Shown piece by piece: positions 26,810 through 36,490 of a stretch of DNA of 64,000 bases. Each line of letters opens with the position of its first letter. Within the stretch, counting starts at the first letter, position 1. The notes under the pieces are model-generated. The model was not told where the DNA came from and did no database searches. It was given only the letters and a program-made list of their open reading frames with translations. The DNA comes from Marinilabiliales bacterium. GTDB taxonomy: Bacteria > Bacteroidota > Bacteroidia > Bacteroidales > SZUA-534. The stretch is from NCBI GenBank assembly GCA_003512955.1, contig DOTG01000040.1, forward strand, positions 110,426 to 174,425, written 5' to 3'. The translations under genes were made by a program, and so were the position numbers.

Positions 26810-28057
26810 TCAAGCACCGTGCTTTTTAATTCTTATTACCCGATGCCATAAATCGGGATGAGAATAATTTACAAAAACATAGGCAGGGTGCGGTGTTAGA
26901 TTGCTTAAATTATTCGATGCCAATTTCTTGAGTGCTGATACTAAGGATTCTCCATTTGCATGTTGGCACGCATAGGCATCGGCCTGATACTCGTTTGATC
27001 GCGACAACAAATTCATTACCAAACCTATTATTGTTGAGATAGGTGAATAGAGCAATGCAAAAGCTATCAATCCCAAATGAAAAAAATGGCTTTCGGAACC
27101 AAGAGCCTCTGACAGTAATGGATTGTTGATAAAAATGGCCATAATAAACAGCATAATCCCCATCTGAACAAGTGAGGTAATTAATGAAATCAATATATGT
27201 TTCTTCTTATTATGCCCCATTTCGTGCGCCAAAACAGCCACAATTTCATCAACTGTGAGTTCTTGAATCAACGTATCGTATAAAACAATGCGTTTATATC
27301 TTCCTAAACCTGTAAAATAAGCATTAGCACGGGTGGAACGTTTCGATCCGTCTATTTCATAAATATCTTTCACCTTAAAACCCACTTTGTCGGAAAACCT
27401 CAAAATGGCTTCTTTCAGTTCACCATCGGGTAAGGGTTTTTGTTTGTTGAAAATAGGAACAATAATGTTACTGTAAAACATTGACAAAAGAACCATAAAA
27501 AGGGCAATAGCCGCCCAAACATATAACCAAAAAGTTTTCGGGAACCAAACATTCAATTGAAATAACAACCCATAGAAAATGGTTCCAAGAATGGTTCCAA
27601 TCAGGTACCCTTTCAATTTATCGGTCACGTAAATTGTCGGAGTTGTTTTATTGAACCCAAACTTTTCTTCAATCACAAAGGTGGCATACCAATCAAAAGG
27701 CATTTCAATCAATTCGACAATTAGAAATAGTGTACCCAAGAATGTCAAACCCAACAAAATGGGGTGCGAAAAGTTTGGCAAAAGCAATTGATTCAACCAA
27801 TTAAACCCACCAAATACTAAAAACAGCAGAGCCAGCAAAAAGCTAATTGAAGATGTCAGCATCGAAAAGCGATCCGTAACTTTAGCATAGGATTGCTGTT
27901 TCATGTATTTTTCTTGATCATAGACCCCTTGTAACTCTGCGGGAATTGGCTTCTGGCGCCATGAAGCATTTAAACCTTCTAAAATCCTGTCCAGTATAAA
28001 ACCAGATACAACAATACCGATGATTAAAAAATAGATGAAATTGGGTGAATTACTCAT
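26810..28057 (-). CDS. M48 family integral-membrane metalloprotease (Ste24-like)
   Basis: 415-residue polytopic membrane protease with the CAAX prenyl protease 1-like architecture. About six to seven hydrophobic segments surround the zinc motif HEMGHNKKKH (around residue 277) and the third ligand in the segment SRSNEYQADAYAC. The N-terminal block NASWRQKPIPAELQGVYD and the segment GFNKTTPTIYVTDKLKG are classic for the family. In bacteria such enzymes act in membrane protein quality control rather than prenyl processing. It overlaps the preceding DUF6340-like lipoprotein gene by eight bases and is the third gene of a minus-strand operon. Confidence 0.92.
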   Translation of the reverse strand: MSNSPNFIYFLIIGIVVSGFILDRILEGLNASWRQKPIPAELQGVYDQEKYMKQQSYAKVTDRFSMLTSSISFLLALLFLVFGGFNWLNQLLLPNFSHPILLGLTFLGTLFLIVELIEMPFDWYATFVIEEKFGFNKTTPTIYVTDKLKGYLIGTILGTIFYGLLFQLNVWFPKTFWLYVWAAIALFMVLLSMFYSNIIVPIFNKQKPLPDGELKEAILRFSDKVGFKVKDIYEIDGSKRSTRANAYFTGLGRYKRIVLYDTLIQELTVDEIVAVLAHEMGHNKKKHILISLITSLVQMGIMLFIMAIFINNPLLSEALGSESHFFHLGLIAFALLYSPISTIIGLVMNLLSRSNEYQADAYACQHANGESLVSALKKLASNNLSNLTPHPAYVFVNYSHPDLWHRVIRIKKHGA

Positions 28058-29072
28058 GTTGTAACCAAAATTGCTGATTTAAAACGTCTTCTTCCTTGAT
28101 TCTTCTATCAAGAATCCTTAAATAGTTGATGGTGATAGAGTTGTTATATTTTTGAAGGGTTTTTGCAGCCCAAACCTTTGCCAAATCTAATTTTCCTTGC
28201 ACTTCGCAGGCCAAAGCCATGTTGTGGCAGGCTGCCCCCGACAACCATTTGTTTTCATCCTGAACAAGCCCCTGCCAAATGGCGGCTGCTTTTAACCATT
28301 CGTCGTTATAGGCATAATTTGCAGCAATTTTCATCATGCTGTTGTTACTGTAAAAGAATACCCGTTCTTCCGTTTGCCAAAATGGGACCATTTTATCGGA
28401 TAGCTTTTGGGAAACTTTGTTACTCATCTCCTGGGCTAACCATTGGCGTCCATCATCAGTGATGAGCGCATTAAAAAACTCCTTATAAGTTTGGACCTCT
28501 GACAGATAAATAGTATCCCGTTCAAACCAGCGTTCCGGGTTTGGGTTTAAGGTATCTTGGGTATAAAACCTCCAAACAGATTTAATATATAGGGCTAAAT
28601 AGGATGATTGAGAATAATATCCATTCTCAACCATTACCGAAAAACGTTCAATTGAATCAGTAATACCAAAACCTTCGAGCGATAACAGGGCATCGGTTTT
28701 GTAATTTTCACAAATCAGGGCCACATGGTTTTTATTCACAGGTTTGAGAATGTCTTCGGCTTTGCGGTAAAAAAGCCGCTTTTGAACTAAACAAGTGTCT
28801 AATCGGGGCGATTCGTTCAAGTAGGAAGACAATTGCTCAATAATGAATTGTGAGGTTAAGGTATCCAAAGTTTCGTAGGCATTTTGAATCTCATCAGTAG
28901 TTTTATTATTATTCCCGGCTTTATAATTATTTATAATTACCAATGACTTCACTGGCTCAGGTAAAGTCACTTTTGCAGGTTTAATCACCTCAATCTGAAC
29001 AGTTCCGGTCATCTTGCAACCAGCCATGAACAACAAAATGATGCCGGAGGTTATGAAAAATCTTCCTTTCAT
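28050..29072 (-). CDS. DUF6340-like lipoprotein
   Basis: 340 residues. A lipobox (LFMAGC, Cys19) ends the signal peptide, so it is anchored in the outer or inner membrane. The mature N-terminus VEVIKPAKVTLPEPVKSLVIINN-like block, followed by a domain predicting oligomeric lipoprotein folds and a C-terminal helical part with TPR character (EWLKAAAIWQGLVQDENKWL; ACHNMALACEVQGKLDLAKV), matches the Bacteroidota family DUF6340 as I recall it. Function unknown. It lies between the large membrane protein (13 bases upstream) and the M48 protease (8-base overlap). Confidence 0.75.
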   Translation of the reverse strand: MKGRFFITSGIILLFMAGCKMTGTVQIEVIKPAKVTLPEPVKSLVIINNYKAGNNNKTTDEIQNAYETLDTLTSQFIIEQLSSYLNESPRLDTCLVQKRLFYRKAEDILKPVNKNHVALICENYKTDALLSLEGFGITDSIERFSVMVENGYYSQSSYLALYIKSVWRFYTQDTLNPNPERWFERDTIYLSEVQTYKEFFNALITDDGRQWLAQEMSNKVSQKLSDKMVPFWQTEERVFFYSNNSMMKIAANYAYNDEWLKAAAIWQGLVQDENKWLSGAACHNMALACEVQGKLDLAKVWAAKTLQKYNNSITINYLRILDRRIKEEDVLNQQFWLQHE

Positions 29073-29085
29073 GTTAAAAAATATT

Positions 29086-31173
29086 TTAAATAGTTCCCCA
29101 ATATTTCCTTAAAAACCATTCTAAAGAGAGAAGCGATAATAGAACGATAAAAATCCATTTGAATTGAATCAAATCTATAAATTGACGTTCTGAAATTATC
29201 TTTGGTTTTATTTGGTTGTTTTTCAAGATGTTTTCGGTCAATTTGTTCCATTGATTTGGAAAGTACATCTGGCCACTATGCTCATTTGCCAAGGTATATA
29301 GTAATTGATGATCCGCTACTAGTCCGTTGTGTTCAATCATCGATTCCTGAACAATAAATTTTCCTTCACGTTTTAGCAATTCATCACCCAGCCTCACTCT
29401 TGCCTGAAATTTATAAATACCCACAGGCAAATTCCCGATATTTATAAAATAGGTCTCCTCCGATTTTTGGAATTGATAAGGATAAACGTTTCCTTTTTCA
29501 TCTAAAACATCTATCAACAAATCGGGATCATTAATTAATTCATCCGATGCGTTATACAACTTCGCGTTGAATAAAATGGGTTTTTGTTGGTCCATCACCA
29601 GAGGTATTTCAATCACCAAAGGTTCTTTCCTGTTATTTGAGGTCAAATATTGGATCGTTTTTAAAACCAGTTCATTGGTAATGGCATGATTCGAATTTTG
29701 GAAATATTCGGTCAAATACCATTTCCAGAGCCCTTCACCCGCAATAAAACCGTACCGGATGTTATCCGATTCAGCAAAAAACCATAATGGGTTGGAGGTA
29801 TTTATACGTTCAATTTTTTGATAAAAAAGACAACTCCCAGCAGGTACTTCATTGAAACTTCCAAAGGGGACTTGGAGCGGTGGAAAATTCTCAAAACTGC
29901 TATTCTCAAAAGTTGCATGAAACAAGTTGAAGTTTTTATTGAAAAGGGGAACTACCTCATTGTAGAGTTCCTTGTTCTGCCCAATCTGCAAGGCTGTTTT
30001 CAGGTTATTAAATGCCATCACCGATGTTTGTTGACCAATCACAAAAAGGATCGGTTTTTCTACCTTTTTAATCTGAGGCAACAGGTTATCGAGGTAATTG
30101 GCTTTCGAAGGCAGCTGATACAAAATGATCAGATCATATTTCACAATTGCATCGGCGAATCTTGAAGCTTCAAATTTTTCAAGCCTGTAGGCCTGATTTG
30201 ACTCAATATGATGCTGAAATACGGAAATGTCCGGATGCTGTCCGTTATAAAGTAGTAAAATCTTCTTTTGGTTTTCATTTACTTCAATATAAAAGTGCTG
30301 TTCATTATTAGCAGGGTTGGCATCAAGGCTATTTTTGGACAACAACCGAACAGAATAATCATTAATTCCTGTACTATCGGCATCTAATTGGAAATTAAGC
30401 TTTTTAAAGTAGTTTTTTGAATCAACAGGTAGGGCCTGCGTATTTAATTTATTGTGATTATGATAAATTTCCACTTCAATATTTTCTCCTAACATATCAT
30501 TTGCTGAAACACTTACAGCTACCGGGAACCGATTTCCCTTAAATGTCACTTTATTGTATTCTATTTGACGGATTGCCATTCCTTTCACCGATTGTGTATC
30601 GCCTAAGGCCAAGGTATAAATTGGAAAAGCCAGGTTCGATGCTGCATAAATAGGAGAAATCCCCCGGTTAACAATACCATCGCTGGCAATAATTAAAGCT
30701 CCAATGTTTCCCTGGATGGATTGGTTGATAAACAGCGAAAAAAGGTTTTCAAAATTGGTTTCAGTCTGGTTGAAACCCCATGCAAGGCTATCGGTTTGCT
30801 CGCCGAACTGTATGGTTTTTACTTCAAATTGAGAGCCAAGTGCGTGAACCATTTGATCCACCTGCTTAGGGTAGCTGTTCCGGTAATAATTCGAATCCTT
30901 TGTTAAAACCAATGATTTTGATTGATCTTGAGCAAAAACAATAATCGATTTTTCGACCCGGTGATTTAAAGTTTTAATTACAGGAATTAACAAAAGTATT
31001 CCAATAATGAAAATGGTTAAAAAACGGACAGACGCTAACAAAAACAACTGAAATTTAGAAAGTCCCGTTTTGTTTGCTTTATAAAAGTATAGCACATACA
31101 CCACTCCCACCCCGAATGCAATAATTGCCGGTAGCCACCATAATGAAGCCGATGATTGAAAAACAGAATTCAC
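29086..31173 (-). CDS. Membrane protein with VWA-like periplasmic region
   Basis: 695 residues. Two N-terminal transmembrane helices (WWLPAIIAFGVGVVYVLYF; about 46-66), a large periplasmic region, and one C-terminal helix (WIFIVLLSLLSLEWFLRKYW) place it in the inner membrane. The region 75-190 has a von Willebrand A-like layout (IIVFAQDQSKSL, IGALIIASDGIVNRG), with DQSKS replacing the usual DxSxS; the middle looks like a glutamine-amidotransferase-type fold without an obvious catalytic Cys. Such proteins occur near BatA-like and AAA ATPase genes, but none is here. First gene of the operon with the DUF6340-like lipoprotein and M48 protease. Exact role unknown. Confidence 0.72.
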   Translation of the reverse strand: MNSVFQSSASLWWLPAIIAFGVGVVYVLYFYKANKTGLSKFQLFLLASVRFLTIFIIGILLLIPVIKTLNHRVEKSIIVFAQDQSKSLVLTKDSNYYRNSYPKQVDQMVHALGSQFEVKTIQFGEQTDSLAWGFNQTETNFENLFSLFINQSIQGNIGALIIASDGIVNRGISPIYAASNLAFPIYTLALGDTQSVKGMAIRQIEYNKVTFKGNRFPVAVSVSANDMLGENIEVEIYHNHNKLNTQALPVDSKNYFKKLNFQLDADSTGINDYSVRLLSKNSLDANPANNEQHFYIEVNENQKKILLLYNGQHPDISVFQHHIESNQAYRLEKFEASRFADAIVKYDLIILYQLPSKANYLDNLLPQIKKVEKPILFVIGQQTSVMAFNNLKTALQIGQNKELYNEVVPLFNKNFNLFHATFENSSFENFPPLQVPFGSFNEVPAGSCLFYQKIERINTSNPLWFFAESDNIRYGFIAGEGLWKWYLTEYFQNSNHAITNELVLKTIQYLTSNNRKEPLVIEIPLVMDQQKPILFNAKLYNASDELINDPDLLIDVLDEKGNVYPYQFQKSEETYFINIGNLPVGIYKFQARVRLGDELLKREGKFIVQESMIEHNGLVADHQLLYTLANEHSGQMYFPNQWNKLTENILKNNQIKPKIISERQFIDLIQFKWIFIVLLSLLSLEWFLRKYWGTI

Positions 31174-31190
31174 CTTTAATATGAAATAAA

Positions 31191-31216
31191 CCCCGCTTTA
31201 GCAAGCCAAAGCGGGG
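31191..31216 (-). terminator. fabG terminator hairpin
   Basis: CCCCGCTTT and AAAGCGGGG pair over eight bases. On the minus strand it is followed by TTTATTTC, a modest T tract. It lies between fabG and the next operon, whose ATG is only 18 bases beyond. Confidence 0.7.
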
Positions 31217-31303
31217 ATGTTATGTGTTGGTAAAAATATAAAAATACGTTTATTATATCTTCAATTTTTAGCTTTAATTCTTCGTGTAAAAATAAAAAAA
31301 CGA

Positions 31304-32050
31304 TTAAGTAAGCATGGCCCCACAAACATTAATTACTTGTCCGCTCACATACGACGACATATCAGAGGCAAGGAAAAGAGCCACATCGGCTACTTCTTCG
31401 GGTTTACCTCCACGTTTTAATGGAATATCTTTTAACCAACCCTCTTTTTCAGTTTCAGGCAATTGAGCTGTCATTTCTGTTTCAATGAACCCAGGAGCCA
31501 AGGCATTGCAGCGAATATTGCGTGAACCTAATTCGCGGGCAATGGATTTGGTAAAACCAATAATTCCGGCTTTAGAGGCTGAATAATTGGCCTGGCCTGC
31601 ATTTCCGCGTACTCCAACGACAGAACTCATGTTTACGATAGAGCCCGAACGCTGTTTGAGCATATATTTTTGAACGGCTTTCGTCAAATTAAAAACAGAT
31701 TTAAGATTAACATCTATCACTAAATCCCATTGTTCCTCGGTCATTCTCATTAACAGTCCATCGCGGGTAATCCCTGCATTGTTGATCAAAATATCTACTT
31801 TTCCAAAATCATTTACCACTTGATCAATAAATTCCTGTGATGCATTGTAATCTGCGGCGTTCGATGCGTAAGCTTTTGCCTGGACACCATAGGAACGTAA
31901 TTCCGTTTCTACTGCATGAGCATTTTCATCAATACGGATATCAGAAAAAGCTACAGTTGCACCATGTTGAGCAAATTTGATGGCAATCATTTTACCGATT
32001 CCACGTGAGGCTCCTGTAACTACAGCAACTTTACCTTCAAGAATTTTCAT
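31304..32050 (-). CDS. fabG: 3-oxoacyl-[acyl-carrier-protein] reductase
   Basis: 248-residue short-chain dehydrogenase with TGASRGIG (residues 12-19) for the dinucleotide, NNAG, the catalytic Ser in NMSSV, YSASK with the catalytic Tyr and Lys, and the typical ending YVSGQVINVCGAML. It reduces 3-oxoacyl-ACP with NADPH in fatty-acid elongation. It closely fits FabG in length and motifs. It is alone, with its own terminator downstream and a -7-type box at 32107-32114 upstream. No other fab genes are adjacent, which is usual in Bacteroidota. Confidence 0.92.
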   Translation of the reverse strand: MKILEGKVAVVTGASRGIGKMIAIKFAQHGATVAFSDIRIDENAHAVETELRSYGVQAKAYASNAADYNASQEFIDQVVNDFGKVDILINNAGITRDGLLMRMTEEQWDLVIDVNLKSVFNLTKAVQKYMLKQRSGSIVNMSSVVGVRGNAGQANYSASKAGIIGFTKSIARELGSRNIRCNALAPGFIETEMTAQLPETEKEGWLKDIPLKRGGKPEEVADVALFLASDMSSYVSGQVINVCGAMLT

Positions 32051-32096
32051 ATTCTATGCTTTTAATTAATAATTGAGTATCTACACTAATTTATTT

Positions 32097-32114
32097 TTTG
32101 TGCGCACAAATATA
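32097..32114 (-). promoter_or_regulatory. fabG -7 box overlapping a 14-bp palindrome
   Basis: On the minus strand TATATTTG (32114 to 32107) fits TAnnTTTG; no clear -33 element. The perfect palindrome TTTGTGCGCACAAA at 32097-32110 overlaps it and could be a repressor site or chance. Confidence 0.4.
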
Positions 32115-32173
32115 AATAAAATATTGAATTGGTCGGTTTTGCTATTAAAGGCAACAAAATTGACTTGATAAAT

Positions 32174-34711
32174 TTAAAGATTGCTGTTTGGCAATAAGAT
32201 TTTCTGCAATATCTCAAGTAGTTTGTGAATATTAATCGGCTTTGAAAGGTAATCGATACAACCGGCATTCAGAGCCATTTCCTTTTCATCTCCCAATGTA
32301 TAAGCTGTTTGAGCCAGGATAGGTATTTTTTTGATCCTCAAAATCTCTTTGGCTGCATCAATACCATTCATGATGGGCATCCTGATATCCATTAAAATAG
32401 CATCTAAAGGCCCATCTGTTTTCGCGTAGTCCACGGCTTCCTTCCCATTTTTTGCCCATACAAGGGTGGCTTTTGTTGGTTCCAGTAAAAATTCAATAAA
32501 CCGGAAATTTTGCTCTACATCCTCAGCCACCAGGATGGTTTTTCCTGTAAAAATAGGATCATGTAACAACTGGGATGGCTCTTCCCGTTTGATGTTCTGA
32601 TTGGCCAGTTTAGGTAATGGATGTGTGAAATAAAAGGTGGAACCTTTTCCCGGGTATGATATCACCCGGATTTCGCCTCCCATTAATTCAACCATGCTTT
32701 TGCAGATGGCCAGTCCCAAGCCCGTTCCATTATATTCGCGGGTATAGGAACGGTCAATTTTACTAAATCGCTCAAAAATAATATGTTGTGTTTCTTCGGC
32801 TATTCCAATGCCGGAATCCTGAACATAAAACTCAATGGTATCGGACCAAATATTGCTGATTCCAAAACGGACGTGCCCCCTATCGGTAAATTTGATGGCA
32901 TTGTCAATCAAGTTGCTAAAAACCTGTTTAAAACGGAACATATCTGTTTCAAAAGTCAGGTTCTGGTATTTGGCATCCACATCCATTACAATTTCTAAAT
33001 CGTCATGCTCAATAATTTTCGGGTCTTTGCTGTGTTCTGCATATAATTCTTTAAAAATATTAATCAATGAACTAACCTCTTTATTTATGCGCAATTGTCC
33101 GGTTTCAATTTTTGCAACATCCACAATATTGTCCACCAAGGTGAGCAAATCACGGCCGCTCTTACTAATCAATTCAATAAATTCTTCTCGCTCTCCCAAT
33201 GTGAGATCCGGGTCGGCCAACAAATCGGAAAATCCAATAATTGCTGTCATTGGTATCCGGATATCGTAAGACATGTTGGCCAAAAACGACGATTTTAACC
33301 GATCGGCTTCTTCGGCTTTTTCTTTCGATTTTAAAAGTTTTTCTTCGTAATTCTGTCTCGATGTAAGGTTTGCAATTAATATGGAAACCATCTTCAGGTA
33401 ATTAATTTCATTATTATCCCATTCAATTTTATCGATATTTTCGAAAACAATGGACCCGTAAAGATGATTTTCAATAATGATAGGGAAAATATAGGCTCCT
33501 TTCATCTGAAGACCCTTTAAATATTCCTGCAAATCATCAGGCAGGTATTGTAAGGTAAAACCTAAAATCATCTTCCGGTCTAACAATAGTTTGTTCCACG
33601 AAGGAACCCTGTCATAAAGGACACAAAAATTTTCGGGAAACGGTTCAACATCCTTGTTGGCATATTGAATAAAAAGTTCCCCTTTTTTTTGATTACCGGA
33701 ATTGGTAAGAATAAGAATCCGTTTAGGTTTAAAATGATAGACAATTCTATCAAGAATGAGCTGGAACTTTTCTTTATAGGGTCTGTCGGCATTATAGATA
33801 CTTAATATTTCTGTAAATAATTCATTCCTCTGCAAATTCCGGTTCAATTCTCCTTTAGCAAGATAACAATCGGTAATGTCGGAAAATACACAGGCAATAT
33901 GCTCATTGTCTATAGCATAAATAGAAAACCGTATATACTTCTTCAGGTTTTTAATATATAATTCAAATTCTTCAGAATAGTCCAAACTATAACTTATGGG
34001 AAGGTTAAATACAAAATCAGGGAACATTAAATTGCCCAAAAGCTGGCCGATAACCTGATCCGTTTCCTTGCCAAGAATTTTTAAACCAGCCAGATTCACC
34101 TTTTCTACCTTGTATAAAAAAAAGCTGGTATCTAACTTATCAGTCTGTGATAACAGAAAGTTTCCTTCACTGACATGTTCCTGAAAATAATTTTCACCAG
34201 CATCATGGTTTTTTGAATCCTGTGTAAAAACCTTTGTCTCAGTTTCTTTTGAAAAACTGAATAGCAACAATGCCGGACCTGATTGAAAAGGAATTTTCAC
34301 ACAACGGAATTTACTTTTAAAGACATGTCCTTTTGTGGTTTTTAAAAGCAATTCCTGAGAGGTTCCCGGCAGCTTACCCTCAATGATTTCGGAGAGCCAA
34401 ATGATTAATTGCCCGGTATAATCGGGGTGAACAAAACCGGTGATCTTAATGTCATCTTTATTGGCATCATGCACCTCCAACAGTTGCATGGCGGATTGGT
34501 TAATGAAACGGATGGTATCTCCTTGTAACACAATAATTCCAGCATCGGAACCATCAATAACCGAACGGTAAAATTCGTCTTTAGCATTTAACTGTTGCTC
34601 CTTGTTACTAATTTCCTGTTGAAGCAATAATTTTTCAGCAATTAATTCTTTTATCTTGCTCTCTAAGTCACTGTATGATAGCTGTTCTGACATGGTAAGC
34701 TGTGCGATCAA
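32174..34711 (-). CDS. Hybrid sensor kinase (PAS-PAS-GAF-HisKA-HATPase-REC) with His-to-Tyr in the H-box
   Basis: 845 residues, no membrane segment, so it is cytoplasmic. Order: coiled coil (10-45), PAS (about 45-165), second PAS-like (about 185-295), GAF-like (about 305-460), HisKA (470-540), HATPase (580-690), receiver (about 720-840). The receiver keeps its phospho-Asp (LMDIRMP) and Lys (LSKP). The ATPase keeps N (NLIDNAIKFT), G1 (DSGIGI), F (FERFSK) and G2 (GTGLGL) boxes. The H-box reads FLANMSYDIRIP: the invariant His is Tyr482 (TAC at 33268-33266). The protein therefore probably cannot autophosphorylate on that site and may be a pseudokinase or serve via its receiver. The start may also be at the seventh codon (MSEQLS). 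Divergent from the TlpA-like gene. Confidence 0.9.
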   Translation of the reverse strand: MIAQLTMSEQLSYSDLESKIKELIAEKLLLQQEISNKEQQLNAKDEFYRSVIDGSDAGIIVLQGDTIRFINQSAMQLLEVHDANKDDIKITGFVHPDYTGQLIIWLSEIIEGKLPGTSQELLLKTTKGHVFKSKFRCVKIPFQSGPALLLFSFSKETETKVFTQDSKNHDAGENYFQEHVSEGNFLLSQTDKLDTSFFLYKVEKVNLAGLKILGKETDQVIGQLLGNLMFPDFVFNLPISYSLDYSEEFELYIKNLKKYIRFSIYAIDNEHIACVFSDITDCYLAKGELNRNLQRNELFTEILSIYNADRPYKEKFQLILDRIVYHFKPKRILILTNSGNQKKGELFIQYANKDVEPFPENFCVLYDRVPSWNKLLLDRKMILGFTLQYLPDDLQEYLKGLQMKGAYIFPIIIENHLYGSIVFENIDKIEWDNNEINYLKMVSILIANLTSRQNYEEKLLKSKEKAEEADRLKSSFLANMSYDIRIPMTAIIGFSDLLADPDLTLGEREEFIELISKSGRDLLTLVDNIVDVAKIETGQLRINKEVSSLINIFKELYAEHSKDPKIIEHDDLEIVMDVDAKYQNLTFETDMFRFKQVFSNLIDNAIKFTDRGHVRFGISNIWSDTIEFYVQDSGIGIAEETQHIIFERFSKIDRSYTREYNGTGLGLAICKSMVELMGGEIRVISYPGKGSTFYFTHPLPKLANQNIKREEPSQLLHDPIFTGKTILVAEDVEQNFRFIEFLLEPTKATLVWAKNGKEAVDYAKTDGPLDAILMDIRMPIMNGIDAAKEILRIKKIPILAQTAYTLGDEKEMALNAGCIDYLSKPINIHKLLEILQKILLPNSNL

Positions 34712-34914
34712 AATTCGGAATTAAAGTAGTGTTTTTATATTTTCTTTCAAAAAATTTACAGAAATTATGTTAGTAACCATTAACTCATTGATTATGTTTA
34801 AAATTACTGTGATGACACATTTTTATTAAACAATTTGCAAAAAAATGAATGAACAATTTGGTATGTGGAATTGGCGTTAATTATTATTTTTGAATCCAAA
34901 TTAAAAAAAATACT

Positions 34915-36351
34915 ATGAATACACTTAAATATTTGTTGATACTGGCTTTCTCCACCCTGCTTACGGGTTCCGTGTTGGGCCAAACTTACCACATAAAGGT
35001 TCATATTGATAATTTGCCTGATAGCACTGTTTATTTGGGGTATTATTTTGGCGATAAACAATACGCGAAAGATACCGTAAAACTAGATTCAAAAGGAAAC
35101 GGAACCTTTGATGGGAAAGATACACTGCCAAGTGGTATCTATTTTATCTTATTGCCTGGAAATATCTTTTTCGAAATTGCAATTGACAAGGAACAAAAGT
35201 TCAGTGTTTCAACAAAATATAACGGGGACCCTACCGATCTGGTAAAAAATCTTGAATCGAAAGGAAGCGATGAACTGAAGCTATATGTCGATTATCAAAA
35301 ATTTATGACCGGGCGCGGCGAACAGGCCATCAGGTTGCGCGACCAGATTAAAAACGAAAAGGATGAAGCCCTGAAAAAGCAATCGACAGATAGCTTGCAG
35401 ATTTTGCATGAACAGGTAAAGGCAAAATGGTTAGAAATTGAAACCAATTATCCAAAATCTATTATTGCATCTATATTAAAATGTAACAAAGAGATAGAGA
35501 TTCCAGAACCGCCAAAAGATACGAATGGAGTCATCACGGATTCGATGTTTCAATACAAATTTTACAAGGCTCACTACTTTGATTATGTCGATTTTTCCGA
35601 TGCCCGGTTGTTGCGTACCCAATTTTACCATCCAAAAATAGACCGCTATTTTGAAAAAATGATCCTACCTATGCCAGATACTGTAATTAAAGAAAGCCGG
35701 ATTATTCTTGAAAAAGCGAGAGCCAACGAGGAGGTCTTTAAATACACCTTGCAATTGCTGTTCAATAAATACAACAATTCGAATATCATGGGAATGGACA
35801 AGGCTTTCGTGTTTTTTGCCGAGACTTATTATTTGAACGGAAATGCTCCCTGGGCCGATACCGCATGGCTTAAGAAGGTTGAAGAACGGGTATCGGAAAT
35901 CAAACCAAATTTAATTGGCTTAAAGGCAAAGGATATCAAACTTTTAGGGGTAGAAGATAATTTTGTTTCGTTATATACCATCAGTTCTGATTATGTGGTG
36001 CTGTTTTTTTATGAACCCGGATGTGGCCACTGCAAAAAAGCCACACCAAAACTGAAACAATTGGCCGATAAATATTGGGAAAAAGGGGTTGAAGTGTTGG
36101 GGGTTTATACCCAGTTTAAAAAAGAAGAATGGTTGGAATTTATTAAAGAACAAGGGCTTGAAAATTGGATAAATGCTTGGGATCCTTATAACCAATCCCA
36201 TTTCAGAACCAATTACGATGTCCGTTCAACTCCCTCCATTTACTTGCTTGATAAAAACAAAAATATAATCGGGAAACGGATTGATGTGGAAACTTTAGAG
36301 CAAATGCTTGATGATGAATTTAAAAAGAAAAATAATCTTCCTGCAAACTGA
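34915..36351 (+). CDS. TlpA-like thioredoxin-fold protein (DUF4369-type N-terminus)
   Basis: 478 residues with a signal peptide (to VLGQ). Residues 24-130 look like a DUF4369/DUF5106-type beta domain common in Bacteroidota exported thioredoxins, then a helical middle. The C-terminal thioredoxin domain (about 335-478) has the active site EPGCGHCKKATP and the cis-Pro motif RSTPSIYLLD. It would reduce or isomerise disulphides, or deliver electrons to partners, in the periplasm. CGHC is the usual dithiol of PDI-type rather than the WCPPC of cytochrome-c TlpA. It is monocistronic, ending in two hairpins. Confidence 0.9.
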   Translation: MNTLKYLLILAFSTLLTGSVLGQTYHIKVHIDNLPDSTVYLGYYFGDKQYAKDTVKLDSKGNGTFDGKDTLPSGIYFILLPGNIFFEIAIDKEQKFSVSTKYNGDPTDLVKNLESKGSDELKLYVDYQKFMTGRGEQAIRLRDQIKNEKDEALKKQSTDSLQILHEQVKAKWLEIETNYPKSIIASILKCNKEIEIPEPPKDTNGVITDSMFQYKFYKAHYFDYVDFSDARLLRTQFYHPKIDRYFEKMILPMPDTVIKESRIILEKARANEEVFKYTLQLLFNKYNNSNIMGMDKAFVFFAETYYLNGNAPWADTAWLKKVEERVSEIKPNLIGLKAKDIKLLGVEDNFVSLYTISSDYVVLFFYEPGCGHCKKATPKLKQLADKYWEKGVEVLGVYTQFKKEEWLEFIKEQGLENWINAWDPYNQSHFRTNYDVRSTPSIYLLDKNKNIIGKRIDVETLEQMLDDEFKKKNNLPAN

Positions 36352-36372
36352 TAAATAAGTTTTTAAAATAAA

Positions 36373-36395
36373 GTAGTCCGGCAAAACCGGACTAC
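36373..36395 (+). other. Perfect 9-bp hairpin after the TlpA-like gene
   Basis: GTAGTCCGG pairs with CCGGACTAC over a five-base loop (CAAAA) without a T run. It sits 37 bases upstream of the true terminator and may stabilise the mRNA 3' end. Confidence 0.6.
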
Positions 36396-36431
36396 CTGAA
36401 GCCTGAAGGAACATAGAAGATTCCCTTCAAT

Positions 36432-36470
36432 GGGCCGGTAAATGCAGCCAAAATTTACCGGCTCTTTTTT
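36432..36470 (+). terminator. Terminator of the TlpA-like gene
   Basis: GGGCCGGTAAAT pairs with ATTTACCGGCTC (one G-U), followed by six T. The T run also forms half of a perfect 22-bp palindrome (36466-36487) that ends near the stop of the convergent small membrane protein gene. Confidence 0.85.
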
Positions 36471-36490
36471 CTGAACGTTCAGAAAAATCG

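Noticed and set aside
29069..29251. Short minus-strand frame overlapping the VWA-like gene
   Set aside because: It is out of frame with a well-supported gene and has low-complexity content.
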